Shown: positions 1 to 9,384, counted from the first letter of the stretch. The stretch: 63,385 nt of DNA from Desulfovibrio litoralis DSM 11393 (GCF_900143255.1 NZ_FRDI01000010.1:1-63385); one strand, 5' to 3'. Program-made: numbers and translations. Notes: generated by a model from the sequence alone, not told the origin.

Positions 1-150
1 AATTTCTTAGTTTTGCGAAGCATTTTAGTTTTTAACAAGAAAGGCGTAGCTTTTTTACGGAGGGAGTGTACTCTTATAGTACATGACCAGAGTAAAAAAC
101 AAGCCTGACGCAGATAAAAACTAAAAGACACGCAAAACATAAATGAATTT

Positions 151-268
151 GTGTTGGTGTCCATAGATCAGGTGACACACCCAGCCCCATTCCGAACCTG
201 GCAGTTAAGACCTGATTCGCCGATGATACTGCGTATTCATGCGTGGGAAAGTAGGACGATGCCTGCAC
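151..268 (+). rRNA. rrf: 5S ribosomal RNA
   Basis: The conserved 5S core is readable (CCCATTCCGAACCTGGCAGTTAAG, here split: CCCATTCCGAAC at about 186-197, then the loop and the GATG/GGGAAAGTAGG elements). The 5' GTG-TTGG and 3' CCTGCAC ends pair as the terminal helix. Length is about 118 nt, normal for bacteria. It probably closes a 16S-23S-5S operon, with bases 1-150 as the 23S-5S spacer; no 23S sequence is recognisable inside the window. The exact ends are uncertain by a few bases. Confidence 0.92.
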
Positions 269-276
269 TTTCTTCT

Positions 277-316
277 AAAGCCCCCTTAGTTATTAAAACT
301 TTGGGGGCTTTTTTTG
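277..316 (+). terminator. Rho-independent terminator of the rRNA operon
   Basis: Stem AAAGCCCCC / GGGGGCTTT with an A/T-rich loop, followed directly by a T run. It sits just after the 5S rRNA, where an rRNA operon terminator is expected. Confidence 0.9.
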
Positions 317-511
317 CGTCTGGTGTTTTTTGTGTGGGGGAGATATAAACATATGGGAAATAATATGATCATTTTGTAATGAGTAAAATAAGTACATTTA
401 AGTATTCTCTAAAGTAATAATAGTGTGTTGATATTTGTTATATAATATATTAGAAGAAAGAATAAAGTATTAATCGTCAAGACTATTAACATTAATTTTG
501 GAGTGATAATA

Positions 512-1107
512 ATGAAAAAAAATCTTTTATTTTGTCTGTTGTCTATTTTTCTTTTATCAGGTTGTGCTGTTACATTACCCACAAATTCATATACACCACA
601 AAACTATGTAAAAATATCAGGCGATGCAACGGTAGGTACTTTTACATATAAACCTTTTGAGCAAGGCAAAGTGCAAAAAGCAAACCAGATGCAGAACACG
701 GCAGCAGGTCAGATATATCTTAATATGGATATAGCGGCTTTTGTAAAAAGAGGTACCGCTCTTGGCTAGAAAAATCTGGTATAAAATTATTAGATGATGC
801 TCTTATACGTATTGATGGAGATGTTGTTGAATTTATGGCAGACGATTTGGGATACTCTGTAGATCTTAAATATTCTATTATTTATAAAATTGTTGATATT
901 AAAACTTCTCAAATTGTTTTTGAAAAAAAGTTTATTGTTCCAACTAAAAAAATTGGAAAGTTTGGAGCTGCTGAGAGTTTTGCAAATACTGCTTCAGAAT
1001 TAATATTGGCTGGTTATGAACTCTTTATTACTGAACCTAAAGTGAAGATGATTATAGAAAGTAATATGAATACAGATAATAACATGATACCACATGGAAA
1101 AAAATAG
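512..1107 (+). pseudogene. Frameshifted lipoprotein gene
   Basis: Two reading frames join into one protein. The first starts at ATG 512 (GGAG 8 nt upstream; a GTG at 503 is less likely) with a lipoprotein signal ending in the lipobox LLSGC. It stops at 769 shortly after a run of five A (745-749). In the -1 frame, coding continues without interruption from that A run (KKRYRSWLEKSGIKLLDD onwards) through 835 to the stop at 1107. The simplest reading is one gene of about 198 codons with an indel in the A run, either a true pseudogene or a sequencing error. Programmed -1 frameshifting is less likely because the A run is too short for the classic A-AAA-AAG heptamer. The predicted product is an outer- or inner-membrane lipoprotein of unknown function. 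Confidence 0.65.
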
Positions 1108-1291
1108 CATATTAGTTAGTGTTGAATTGGGTATACTAAGATAGCGTAAGAAAATTAAAGCTCCTAATGAAGTGGCTTACAATAATGTTATAAAGATGAT
1201 ACTTTTTCATTGGTGTATCGTGTCCTTCTGTTATCCTGTTTTATTTTTTAGATGTTTAACCATAGTTTTTATTGCTTCTACTATTCCTCCC

Positions 1292-3010
1292 CTACTCCAC
1301 AACGGTCGGCACAACACTAAAAGTAGTAATATCCACTAAGCCGTTTTCGGTGATTTTTAAGTAGGGAATAACAGGCAGGCTCATAAACGCTAAAGTCATA
1401 AAAGGGTCGTGCCCTTCGGTGAGACCAAGTTTTCGAACTGTTTGTTGCATTAAAGCAAGCTGTTTTTTAATTTCAGTCATGGGCTGATCAGAAAGCAGCC
1501 CACCGAGTTCAAGAGCTAAACTTGCCAAGACTTTTCCGTTTTCAACGATCGCCAAGCCTCCGCCTATGCGTTGTATCTCGGCAACGGCAAGCAGCATATC
1601 GGCGTCCGTTACTCCGGCGACCACAAGATTATGCGAGTCGTGGGCTATTGTTGAGGCGATTGCACCACTTTTTAGCCCTAAACCCTTGATAAAGCCAACG
1701 CCAATATTTCCGCTGTTACGGTGGCGTTCGAATACGGCGATTTTAATAATGTCTTGTTCGGGTAAAGCCTTAAATTCCCCGTTTATGGACGGCAATTGCA
1801 TAATTAAGTGTTCTGTTAAAAGTTGGTTGGGAATAAGCCCAATTACCCTAACTTTTGAGGCTGTTGCTTTAACCTTTAAACAATCATCTGTCAGCGGTTG
1901 TAATCTTACACTATTTCTTATGGCACTTTCGTCAACCTTTTGATAAGCCCCTAAGACCTCGCCATTTTCAACAACGAGTTTTCCTGCCTTCCAAACATGG
2001 CTTGGCTTCCAGTTTTTTGTATCGGAAAATAAAGCTAAATCGGCTTTAAAGCCCGGAGCAATCGCACCAAGCTCTCTTAATCCAAAATGTCTTGCTGCAT
2101 TTAAACTAGCTAAATTAAGGATATTTTCTAGGCTAACTCGCCCATCTTCGCTTGCTAATTTAACCAGATAATTAATATGCCCTTGTTCTATTAAATCTTC
2201 GGGGTGGCGGTCATCAGTCGCAAAAAAACAAAAAGGAGCGGTATTGTCATTAACGACATCCAGCAAGCTCAATAAATTTTTAGCCGCTGAACCCTCTCTT
2301 AACATGACCGCAATACCGTTTTCTATTCTGGCGAGGGCTTCTTCGGGTTTCGTGCATTCGTGATCGCTTCTTATGCCGGCGGTGGCATAGGCGTTTAGGG
2401 CTGTTCCCATCAGCTCGGGGGCGTGTCCGTCTATTATATGGTTTTCTGCCATGTGCAATTTTGCCATAACTTCAGGGTCATTGTTTAATACACCGGGATA
2501 ATTCATCATTTCGCCAAGACCCAAAACTCTAGGGTGTTTTAAAAAAGGCTTTAAATCTTCGGCATTCAGGCTTGCACCGCCCATTTCAAGCGGGGTAGCA
2601 GGGACGCAAGACGGCAACATCATATATACTGAAATCGGTAAGTCATCGGTCGCCTTAAGCAGATATTCCAAGCCTTTTATACCTGCGACGTTGGCTATTT
2701 CATGCGGGTCGGCGATAATTGTTGTCGTTCCGTTAGCCACCAAGGTTTTAGCAAATTCAAGAGGTGATGCCATGCCACTTTCAATATGCACATGACCATC
2801 TATGAAACCGGGAGTAAGCAAAGCACCTTTAGCGTCAAGTTCGTTCTGCCCGCTGTATTCACCAACTCCGGCGATATATCCGGAATCAATCGCAACATCA
2901 GCTATTTTAAAAGTTTTGCTAAAGCCGTTAAATATTTTAGCATTTTTAATAACTAATTCGGCTTTATCTTTTTTATTCGCTACGTTTACTAATCTTTCAA
3001 TAGGTTTCAT
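1292..3010 (-). CDS. ade: Adenine deaminase
   Basis: Amidohydrolase-superfamily enzyme converting adenine to hypoxanthine and ammonia in purine salvage. From the chosen start the protein has about 572 residues, typical of the AdeC family. The metal-binding motif DGHVHIES lies at about residues 71-78 and the family motif DPHEIANV at about 101-108; FATDDRHPEDL near residue 290 is also characteristic. The frame can be opened 20 codons earlier with a TTG at 3070, but ATG 3010 has a purine-rich AGAGAG ribosome site upstream and gives the normal N-terminus. It is monocistronic: the repeat region lies upstream and a non-coding gap downstream. Family assignment is firm; physiological substrate follows from the family. 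Confidence 0.95.
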   Translation of the reverse strand: MKPIERLVNVANKKDKAELVIKNAKIFNGFSKTFKIADVAIDSGYIAGVGEYSGQNELDAKGALLTPGFIDGHVHIESGMASPLEFAKTLVANGTTTIIADPHEIANVAGIKGLEYLLKATDDLPISVYMMLPSCVPATPLEMGGASLNAEDLKPFLKHPRVLGLGEMMNYPGVLNNDPEVMAKLHMAENHIIDGHAPELMGTALNAYATAGIRSDHECTKPEEALARIENGIAVMLREGSAAKNLLSLLDVVNDNTAPFCFFATDDRHPEDLIEQGHINYLVKLASEDGRVSLENILNLASLNAARHFGLRELGAIAPGFKADLALFSDTKNWKPSHVWKAGKLVVENGEVLGAYQKVDESAIRNSVRLQPLTDDCLKVKATASKVRVIGLIPNQLLTEHLIMQLPSINGEFKALPEQDIIKIAVFERHRNSGNIGVGFIKGLGLKSGAIASTIAHDSHNLVVAGVTDADMLLAVAEIQRIGGGLAIVENGKVLASLALELGGLLSDQPMTEIKKQLALMQQTVRKLGLTEGHDPFMTLAFMSLPVIPYLKITENGLVDITTFSVVPTVVE

Positions 3011-3179
3011 TATATCACTCTCTTGTCTGGTATTTTGCGATAATTTACTCTTTTGCAAAGAGAATGGCAACTTGAGTTTATTCTATTGAAATTATTTAGA
3101 GCAAGTTTTTAATAGTAACGTTATCAGTAGAATTATTTTGGTGGTTTGTAGGCTATTTATTATAATATTGACTTACAAG

Positions 3180-3480
3180 CCCATACCCCCACGCAATAAA
3201 CCTCGTTTCGGTCGCCTCATATATCTATAATAAAACTTGTTTTTATTATAACTTTTTTATTAAAACCCCATGCTCCCACAAAATTAACCTTGCTTTGGTC
3301 GTCGCAGATTATTTACAATAATTATATTTAATTATTATATTTTTTAAATTCTATGCTCCCACTAAATTAACCCTCGTTTTGGTCGCCTCCGACTATTCAT
3401 ATAATAAATTCATTTTATTATTATATTATATTTAAACTTCATACTCCCACGAAATTAATTTTATTGGTCGCCTCCGGCGG
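3180..3480 (+). repeat. Degenerate tandem repeat array, four units of about 85 bp
   Basis: Four related blocks carry the pattern CTCCCAC-(g/t/a)AAATTAA-cctcgttttGGTCGCCTC, beginning near 3186, 3273, 3356 and 3444, so the period is 83-88 bp. They are separated by A/T-rich spacers with TTTTATTATA-type sequence. No open reading frame runs through the array. Inverted copies of the unit occur at about 4033-4150. Confidence 0.75.
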
Positions 3481-4080
3481 GCACGGGGAAAATGTTTTCC
3501 CCTTTGCATTCCCGCCAACAGGGCTGCCGCCCTGTACCCGCAAACGCACACGCATTAGTTGATGCCTATCGGCATCAAAAGTGGGTACGCACCATAGTTT
3601 CTTTTAATGGCAAATTAAAATCATGCGTTGGGGTGAATGTTGGTAGTGCGTGAAACATCGTAAAAAAACAGCAGCTTAAAGTTCACGGGCACATTGAATT
3701 AAGTAGAAATATCCTTTTATTATAACCGTTGCATATAAAATTGCGTTTATAATTAGAATGTAACCAGCTAGTTACGCTTATAATTGACATAAAAAACAAG
3801 CTATCCAAAAGGGAAACGGTTGTTGCAAGATGCCAAAACGAAGTCGCCGTTAAATCAATTTGCTCACGTCATTTTTTTTGTTGTAATATGCAAAACGAAG
3901 TTGCCATTAAAAGAAACCATAGTGCGTTCAAACTTTTGATGCCGATTAGGCATCAACTAATGTATTTGCGGCAGTGGGGTTAAGGGGCAACCAGCCCCTT
4001 ATGTGGGGTTTGGAAAGGGTTTCACATAAAACCCTTTCCCCCGCCGGAGGCGACCAATAAAATTAATTTCGTGAGAGTAT
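3437..4080. repeat. Large imperfect inverted repeat (arms about 3437-3612 and 3901-4080)
   Basis: The left arm runs from the fourth tandem unit through GATGCCTATCGGCATCAAAA (3561-3580) to TTTCTTTTAATGGCAA. The right arm is its reverse complement: TTGCCATTAAAAGAAACCAT (3901-3920), the TTTTGATGCCGATTAGGCATC block, then CCGGAGGCGACCAATAAAAT (4034-4053). Between matched outer and inner parts, each arm holds two GC-rich hairpins at equivalent places but with different sequence: GGGGAAAA/TTTTCCCC and ACAGGGC/GCCCTGT on the left; AAGGGGC/GCCCCTT and AAAGGGTTT/AAACCCTTT on the right. The 290 bp centre shows no gene. Confidence 0.7.
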
Positions 4081-4242
4081 AGAGTTTAATAAAAATGAAT
4101 TTTATTATAGGTATTGGAGACGACCAAACGAGGGTTAATTTCGTGGGAGCATAGGGTTTAAATAATAAAAAGTTATAATAAAAATCAATATTAAAAAGGC
4201 AAAGCCAAGACAGCAAATATCTGAACTAGTAAAATATATCCC

Positions 4243-4923
4243 TTACTGTTCGCTTTCTCCCATGATGCTAAGCACCTCGTAACAACTAGAAAGCAGATAT
4301 ATCCAAAACTCTGTTTTTGCATGAGGTATCAACTTTTGGATACAAGCCGGTCCCCATTGCCCTAAGTGTTCGTTCCAAAAACTCCAAACTATGTCTTCGG
4401 CAACAGGCGTTGTGTGTCTTTCGTTGTTGTCAATTTTTGGATCAAAATCCTGTGTTTTTTTGCCTGATATATTTGTGTCCATGCGTTCTATTAGGTTCGC
4501 CATAAACAAGATTTCTAAAGCGATATGATCCGAGGCTTCATGAGGTTTCGCAAGTTCTAAACCAAAAGCATTGTACCATTCTTGTACGGCAAAAGAGTGT
4601 GGGCCAAACATCAGTTTATCATCTGAGCGAACGACAGACTCCCATAATGAGACAAGCGGTGTTGGTTTATGGAATAAATAGTTATATTCAAAAGTGGCAA
4701 GTTCGAGCTTTTTAGGGTCTTTGCATAGCTCAATCAGTGCTTGATATAAATTTTTTATTGTTTGTGTACTTTGAGTGTCTTCAAAAAGCTTTTCCCAAAA
4801 TGGAAAATACGGAAGATAAGCCTCTAAGTCTTTTGTTTTTAATGAATTAAAATCATAGCAGACCATGCCAAAAAAATGGAGCAGGGTCGATAAGGGTTTT
4901 GAATATGAGGCGATGGTCTGCAT
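4243..4923 (-). CDS. TorD/DmsD-like molybdoenzyme chaperone
   Basis: Predicted cytoplasmic all-helical chaperone of 226 residues that would bind the Tat leader of the DmsA-like subunit and help molybdopterin cofactor insertion before export. The sequence shows the family's profile: no membrane segment, a central helical region containing the FGPHSFAVQEWY stretch near residue 110-120, and an acidic linker with DHIALEILFMANLIERM around 140-155, close to the family's E-x-x-D-H-x-x hallmark. It is last in the dmsABC-type operon, 18 nt after the membrane subunit, which strongly supports the role. Whether it is closer to DmsD or TorD cannot be settled by eye. Confidence 0.85.
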   Translation of the reverse strand: MQTIASYSKPLSTLLHFFGMVCYDFNSLKTKDLEAYLPYFPFWEKLFEDTQSTQTIKNLYQALIELCKDPKKLELATFEYNYLFHKPTPLVSLWESVVRSDDKLMFGPHSFAVQEWYNAFGLELAKPHEASDHIALEILFMANLIERMDTNISGKKTQDFDPKIDNNERHTTPVAEDIVWSFWNEHLGQWGPACIQKLIPHAKTEFWIYLLSSCYEVLSIMGESEQ

Positions 4924-4941
4924 GATTTTTATACCTTTTAT

Positions 4942-5736
4942 TTATATGCCTATGCGAATATTTGCGAGATAAAAGAGAATACGCCCGATTACTTCTCCGC
5001 CGAGAATAACCAAAAAGGCAAAAAGGGCGATAACGGGAGTATGATTTTTATTTCCAAAAAGTAACGCACAGCCAAGACCGGCAATTAAAGTATGAGCTAC
5101 GGCCAGTTGAATGATTAAGGTTGTTGTGTCGGCGATAAGTTCCGGTGCAATGGTATTCATCATATTATGCAAGCCGAATAACACGAGACAGCAAGACATA
5201 AAGAGTCCGATAGCGCAAAGCCACTTTGAAATAAACGGGGTTGAACTTTCGGCAATTTCAGGGTTGCAGTTAGACAACATAGCAAGCACAGCACCACCAA
5301 GGGCAAGGGCTGTTCCAAAAAATCCGATTTCTGTTCCGATTGTGTTCCAAAAAGGCACAACGTCAACTCGGTAAACTTGAGATACAACTAAGATTAAACC
5401 TAAACCGGCGAGAGCGATTAAGGGGTTTAAGCCAGCTTTGAGAATGTTTAATACACGCAAGAGAACAAGCAGTCCAAAAATGCTGACTCCCAAAATTTCA
5501 CGAGAAAGCCAAGCATGACCCACTTGGGTTAAAGCATAAGGGGCGTGAGCCAACATGGTTAAGTGTAGAACAGCACCGCCAAATCCGATAACGCCACTTA
5601 AAAAAGTAATTATCCAGGCGACTTTTTCTGTTTTAGGAAACTTTTTAAGCCCGGTTAACCAAATAAGTAAAGCTAGTCCTGCACTAAGCTGAATAAGAAC
5701 TGTAAAAACTACAAGGCTCCATTGAACTGTTATCAT
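4942..5736 (-). CDS. dmsC: DmsC-like membrane anchor subunit
   Basis: A 264-residue integral membrane protein with about eight hydrophobic helices, the size and topology of the DmsC/NrfD-type anchor that takes electrons from menaquinol and passes them to the iron-sulfur subunit. It follows the iron-sulfur subunit gene with a 1-nt overlap (its ATG shares a base with the preceding stop), a sign of translational coupling. Identification rests on the operon context and the hydrophobicity profile; there is no haem-ligand pattern that I can point to. Confidence 0.85.
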   Translation of the reverse strand: MITVQWSLVVFTVLIQLSAGLALLIWLTGLKKFPKTEKVAWIITFLSGVIGFGGAVLHLTMLAHAPYALTQVGHAWLSREILGVSIFGLLVLLRVLNILKAGLNPLIALAGLGLILVVSQVYRVDVVPFWNTIGTEIGFFGTALALGGAVLAMLSNCNPEIAESSTPFISKWLCAIGLFMSCCLVLFGLHNMMNTIAPELIADTTTLIIQLAVAHTLIAGLGCALLFGNKNHTPVIALFAFLVILGGEVIGRILFYLANIRIGI

Positions 5737-6353
5737 TACATTTCCTCCTTATTCGCCAAGAGAGTGGTGTTAGTCGTTGCTTTTACGGAATTTTGGTGGG
5801 GGTTTACCGCTAAGTTTGGCTGAGTAATGTGAGAAGGCGGTAAAGGTGCAATGTTTGCCCTGCCATATTTTGCGATAAGTTCTTCTGTTGGTCCAAAATC
5901 AAGCGCACGAGCGGGACACGACAAAACACAGACCGGAGCCAAGTTTTGAGCTAATCTGTCCGCGCAAAAATCACACTTGGTCATATGTTGTTTTTCTTCG
6001 TTAAATTGCGGTGCGGAATATGGACAGTTCCAAGAGCAGTTTTTACAACCGACACAGCGGGACGCATCAATAACCACCAAGCCATTTTCATTTTTGTGTG
6101 TTGCACCGGTAGGACAGGCTGCAACGCATTTTGGGTCGTTGCAGTGGTTACAGGAAACACTTAAGTAATAAGCAAAGACATTTTGCGAATATGTTCCATC
6201 AGGCTGGATAAACCAATCTCCACCAACACACTCCGCCACTCTGCGATAATTTACGTTTAGTGGTAGGTTGTATGCGTCCTTGCAGGCTATCATACAGGCC
6301 TTGCAACCCATACATTTTGTTGAATCCATATAAAAAGCATATTTACTGTTCAT
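5736..6353 (-). CDS. dmsB: DmsB-like four-cluster iron-sulfur subunit
   Basis: A 205-residue electron-transfer subunit with four cysteine groups for [4Fe-4S] clusters: CMGCKACMIAC (about 15-25), CNHCNDPKCVAACP (about 69-82), CVGCKNCSWNCP (about 101-112) and CDFCADRLAQN...CVLSCP (about 127-146). This is the pattern of DmsB-type ferredoxin-like subunits. It passes electrons from the membrane anchor to the catalytic subunit. An AAGGGG ribosome site precedes the ATG. It lacks a Tat signal, as expected for a subunit exported together with DmsA. Confidence 0.93.
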   Translation of the reverse strand: MNSKYAFYMDSTKCMGCKACMIACKDAYNLPLNVNYRRVAECVGGDWFIQPDGTYSQNVFAYYLSVSCNHCNDPKCVAACPTGATHKNENGLVVIDASRCVGCKNCSWNCPYSAPQFNEEKQHMTKCDFCADRLAQNLAPVCVLSCPARALDFGPTEELIAKYGRANIAPLPPSHITQPNLAVNPHQNSVKATTNTTLLANKEEM

Positions 6354-6443
6354 AAAAGAACCCCTTATTAAAAAATAATGGTACTCTATCGGGAGTAATT
6401 TGTTATTTTTAGATTAAAAAACATACAAATAAACGATAGGGGA

Positions 6444-8912
6444 TTACAGCTTTACAACCTCGACAAGGTTTGTGTGTTGTGGGTTTCCTTTAGCGAGAGG
6501 AGACGCCCTGTATAAAGTTAGCGTATTAACGCAACCGCCCTGATCGATAGGGTTTTTATTTTGATCAAGATTCTTTGACTCAGGGTTATACCAAGCACCT
6601 TGAGGCATAGAAACAACGCCGGGCATAATGCGTTTTGTTACTTTAACTTTAATATGCACTTCGCCACGCTTGTTCAATACTTTTACCGTATCACCGTGTC
6701 TTAAGCCTCTGGCTTTAGCATCAATGGGGTTTATCCAGAGGTTTTGAGGCATAACGGCAAGTAGCCAATCTACACTCGCATAGTGAGAGTGGGTACGCCC
6801 TTTATAGTGGTGGCCGATTAATTGAAGCGGAAAGAGTTTTTTGGTTTCGGTATCTTCATATCCTTCCCATGTGGAAACATATTGAGGAGTAGGCGGAATG
6901 ACATCACCTTTAAACTTATTCAGCTCCCAGGTTTTACTTAATTCTAAAAGGGCGGGAGAAAATAGCTCTATTTTTCCTGAAGGTGTTTTTAATGGATTGG
7001 CTTGAGGGTCGTCTCTAAACGCTTTAAAAGGAATAGGCAGGTCGCTTCTGAGCTTTGCTTTACGCCATACACCCACTTTTCTTGCTTCTTCTAAGGTTGG
7101 AGGTAATTCAGGCATAAATGGACGACACTGGGTTTCATAAGACCATTCCAGCCATTGTTCACGAGTTTTGCCTTCGGTAAATTCTTTTTCTACTCCAAGG
7201 CGTTTTGCGAGTTCAACACAAACCTCATAAACAGGACGAGATTGTTCATAAGGAGTTACAGGAGTTGTAAAACCAAGCCAATCTATGTTCATGGCATAAC
7301 TAGGCCCGACAATATCGGTTTGTTCAAGATATGAAGTAGAAGGTAAGAGAATATCCGCCCACTGAGCACTGGCTGTATCGTGAGTATCCATAACTACAAT
7401 CATTTCACATTTTGATTTATCACCAAGTATGCGTCTTGTTTCGTTAATATCCGAGTGTTGGTTGACGAGAGTGTTTCCCGCATAGTTCCAAATAAATTTT
7501 ATATCAGTAGGGTATTTGTCTGCACCTTTGACGCCGTCTCTGGTTGCGGTCATGCCTTTTCCGTTTTCTACGGCTCTTAACCATAAAAAGGTAGGAAAGG
7601 TTATGCTGACTTTATTATCGCCCCTTGGTAAACGAGGAGAAAATCCGGGATAGTAAGCGTCTCTGTCTCCGTTGCCACCACCGTGAATACCGACGTTACC
7701 GGTGACAGTTGCAAGAGCGGCGACGCTCATCGTAGACATTTCGCCGGCGGCTTGACGTTGAAGCCCCCAACCTTGTGAAATAAAACAGGGTTTTGCCCCG
7801 CCGATTTCACGAGCCAGCTGAATAATTCGAGCAACGGGAATTCCGGTTATTTGTGCTGCCCATTCAGGGGTTTTGGCGATTTTGTCATAGCCTGTTCCCA
7901 TGATATAATCTTTATAAGCGGAGTTCTCAGGGGCACCTTCGGGCATTGTATCCGCATCAAAACCTTGAACATGGGTCTTTAAAAACTCATTATCCAGCAT
8001 ATTTTCAGTGATTAAAACATAAGCCAAAGCCGAAGCTAAAGCCGCATCAGTTCCCGGACGGATAGGAATCCATTCGTCGGCAACAGTAACACAGGTTTCG
8101 CTATAGCGTGGGTCAATTACGATCAGGCGAGCGTTGCTGATTTGTTTTGCTTTAAGAATTTCAAATTGTAGCCCACCACCACTCATGCGGGTTTCTGTAG
8201 TATTTAAACCAAAAAATACCGCAAGTTTAGTATTGGCGATTTCTGTTACCGGGTTACCGGAATATCCGGCTTGACCATATAAATATGTTAAACCTGCTTG
8301 GTTTTGAGCAGAGCTGTAATCACTACGCCCTAAAGCAAAACCGCCAAGTAGGTTCATTAAACGATAAAAAGCTTCGCGTCTTTGCATCATACCGGTTTGA
8401 ACACCGGAGGCGTAAATGCTTAAGATGGATTCGTTGCCGTAAGTATCGATACATTTTTTTAGGCTGGCGGCGATTTCATCAAGGGCTTGATCCCAAGGAA
8501 TGGGTTTAAAGCCTGAAGGGTCGCCTCTTTTGCCAAATTGTTTCATGGGTTTTTTTAGGCGATTTTCCGCATACATTTGCCTACGCATTGAACGCCCTCT
8601 GGGGCAAGCGCGAATTTGGAATAAACCTTCTTCCCAGTTATCGGGAATGGCGTTATCTGTTTCTATGCGAATTACCTTGCCGTCTGCAACAACAGGCTTT
8701 AATACGCAGGAGCTACCACAGTTATTTAGACAAGCCGAAGTTAAAATTTTTTCTTCTAATGGTTTGGGTTGGGCGTTGGCGGGTAGTGGACGAAAGGCTC
8801 TTTCTAGCCCCAATCCGCCGAAAGATGCTGCGACACATGAAACTGTACCTAGCTTTAATAATTGGCGACGGGTCAGTTTAGAATGACTTTGGTCTGTTTT
8901 TTGTTTTTTCAT
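6444..8912 (-). CDS. dmsA: DmsA-like molybdopterin oxidoreductase, Tat-exported catalytic subunit
   Basis: An 822-residue member of the DMSO reductase family that reduces S-oxides or N-oxides at a bis-molybdopterin guanine dinucleotide molybdenum centre outside the cytoplasmic membrane. A twin-arginine signal (LTRRQLLKLG, residues 13-22) is followed by the [4Fe-4S] ligands C61, C65, C69 and C103. The DYSSAQ segment at about 198-203 matches the place of the serine molybdenum ligand of DmsA-type enzymes. The C-terminal domain ends in a normal dinucleotide-binding region. SD AGAGGA lies just before the ATG. It is first in the operon dmsA-B-C-chaperone; the true substrate (DMSO, TMAO, biotin or methionine sulfoxide) is not readable. 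Confidence 0.92.
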   Translation of the reverse strand: MKKQKTDQSHSKLTRRQLLKLGTVSCVAASFGGLGLERAFRPLPANAQPKPLEEKILTSACLNNCGSSCVLKPVVADGKVIRIETDNAIPDNWEEGLFQIRACPRGRSMRRQMYAENRLKKPMKQFGKRGDPSGFKPIPWDQALDEIAASLKKCIDTYGNESILSIYASGVQTGMMQRREAFYRLMNLLGGFALGRSDYSSAQNQAGLTYLYGQAGYSGNPVTEIANTKLAVFFGLNTTETRMSGGGLQFEILKAKQISNARLIVIDPRYSETCVTVADEWIPIRPGTDAALASALAYVLITENMLDNEFLKTHVQGFDADTMPEGAPENSAYKDYIMGTGYDKIAKTPEWAAQITGIPVARIIQLAREIGGAKPCFISQGWGLQRQAAGEMSTMSVAALATVTGNVGIHGGGNGDRDAYYPGFSPRLPRGDNKVSITFPTFLWLRAVENGKGMTATRDGVKGADKYPTDIKFIWNYAGNTLVNQHSDINETRRILGDKSKCEMIVVMDTHDTASAQWADILLPSTSYLEQTDIVGPSYAMNIDWLGFTTPVTPYEQSRPVYEVCVELAKRLGVEKEFTEGKTREQWLEWSYETQCRPFMPELPPTLEEARKVGVWRKAKLRSDLPIPFKAFRDDPQANPLKTPSGKIELFSPALLELSKTWELNKFKGDVIPPTPQYVSTWEGYEDTETKKLFPLQLIGHHYKGRTHSHYASVDWLLAVMPQNLWINPIDAKARGLRHGDTVKVLNKRGEVHIKVKVTKRIMPGVVSMPQGAWYNPESKNLDQNKNPIDQGGCVNTLTLYRASPLAKGNPQHTNLVEVVKL

Positions 8913-9384
8913 ACTCTTTTCCTCTAGAGTCTATAGTGTTGGTTAGTATGATTTTTATGGGTTTATAATATCCACGGTACGCAAGGATATACATTTGATA
9001 TAATATTATGTCAAATTAGTATGATGTCTAACAATATTTACCTAACTATAACACATTGCCTAAGTTTATCAAGTTTAAACTCTGTGGACATTTTGGTTTT
9101 TAAGCTTGACCATAAGTTTTATAAGATGGTAATAATGTTTGATTACACCAAGGTAAGACCATTATTCGTGCTTTTGGGAGATTATTCATGAAGGAAGCCT
9201 CTTTAAGGCAATTGTACAATAGTCGCAAAGTTCTATTTTAACGGAAAATATTGTTTTTTTATGTGTATGGCTTACAAACGTTCATGAGCCGCTTGGGTTA
9301 AATTTTTATAATGTTATAACGGTCATTTTTCGATAAGTTTTCGTTAGGTGATTATTAGGCGTTACAATGAGGCAAGAATAAAAT
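8913..9384. other. Divergent intergenic region between dmsA and the YhaN-like gene
   Basis: It holds the dms promoter described separately and, at about 9182-9226, a short stretch (GGAAGCCTCTTTAAGGCAAT then TTGTACAATAGTC) resembling one end of the dispersed repeat found at 48.6, 54.3, 58.5 and 62.5 kb. No RNA gene or open frame seen. Confidence 0.5.
8986..9014 (-). promoter_or_regulatory. Candidate promoter of the dms operon with overlapping palindrome
   Basis: On the minus strand TTGACA (9014-9009) and TATATC (8991-8986) are exactly 17 nt apart, a good vegetative -35/-10 pair about 75 nt upstream of the dmsA start. An inverted repeat ATTTGA-N12-TCAAAT (8993-9016) covers the -35 box and spacer, so a regulator bound there would control access of RNA polymerase. 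Confidence 0.5.

Larger units (their letters stand above)
3071..4242. other. 1.2 kb gene-free region between ade and the dms operon
   Basis: No convincing coding sequence on either strand; the short open frames are A/T-rich and lie inside repeats. It contains the tandem array, the large inverted repeat, and two further inverted copies of the tandem unit at about 4033-4077 and 4115-4150. It could be the relic of a mobile element or a structured intergenic block. Confidence 0.7.

Noticed and set aside
151-348. Open frame of 65 codons across the 5S rRNA
   Set aside because: It overlaps the 5S rRNA gene and its terminator and has no ribosome site.
743-755. Programmed -1 frameshifting signal in the lipoprotein gene
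   Set aside because: Only five A residues, not the A-AAA-AAG heptamer, and no clear downstream stem-loop; an indel is simpler.
3180-3480. CRISPR array
   Set aside because: Units are degenerate, about 85 bp long with A/T-rich non-unique spacers, and no cas genes are present.
4022-4216. 64-codon minus-strand frame in the inverted-repeat region
   Set aside because: It falls inside the repeat arm, is not kept in the other arm, and has no ribosome site.
8993-9016. FNR box upstream of dmsA
   Set aside because: The TTGA and TCAA half-sites are 12 nt apart rather than 6, so it is not a canonical FNR/CRP site.
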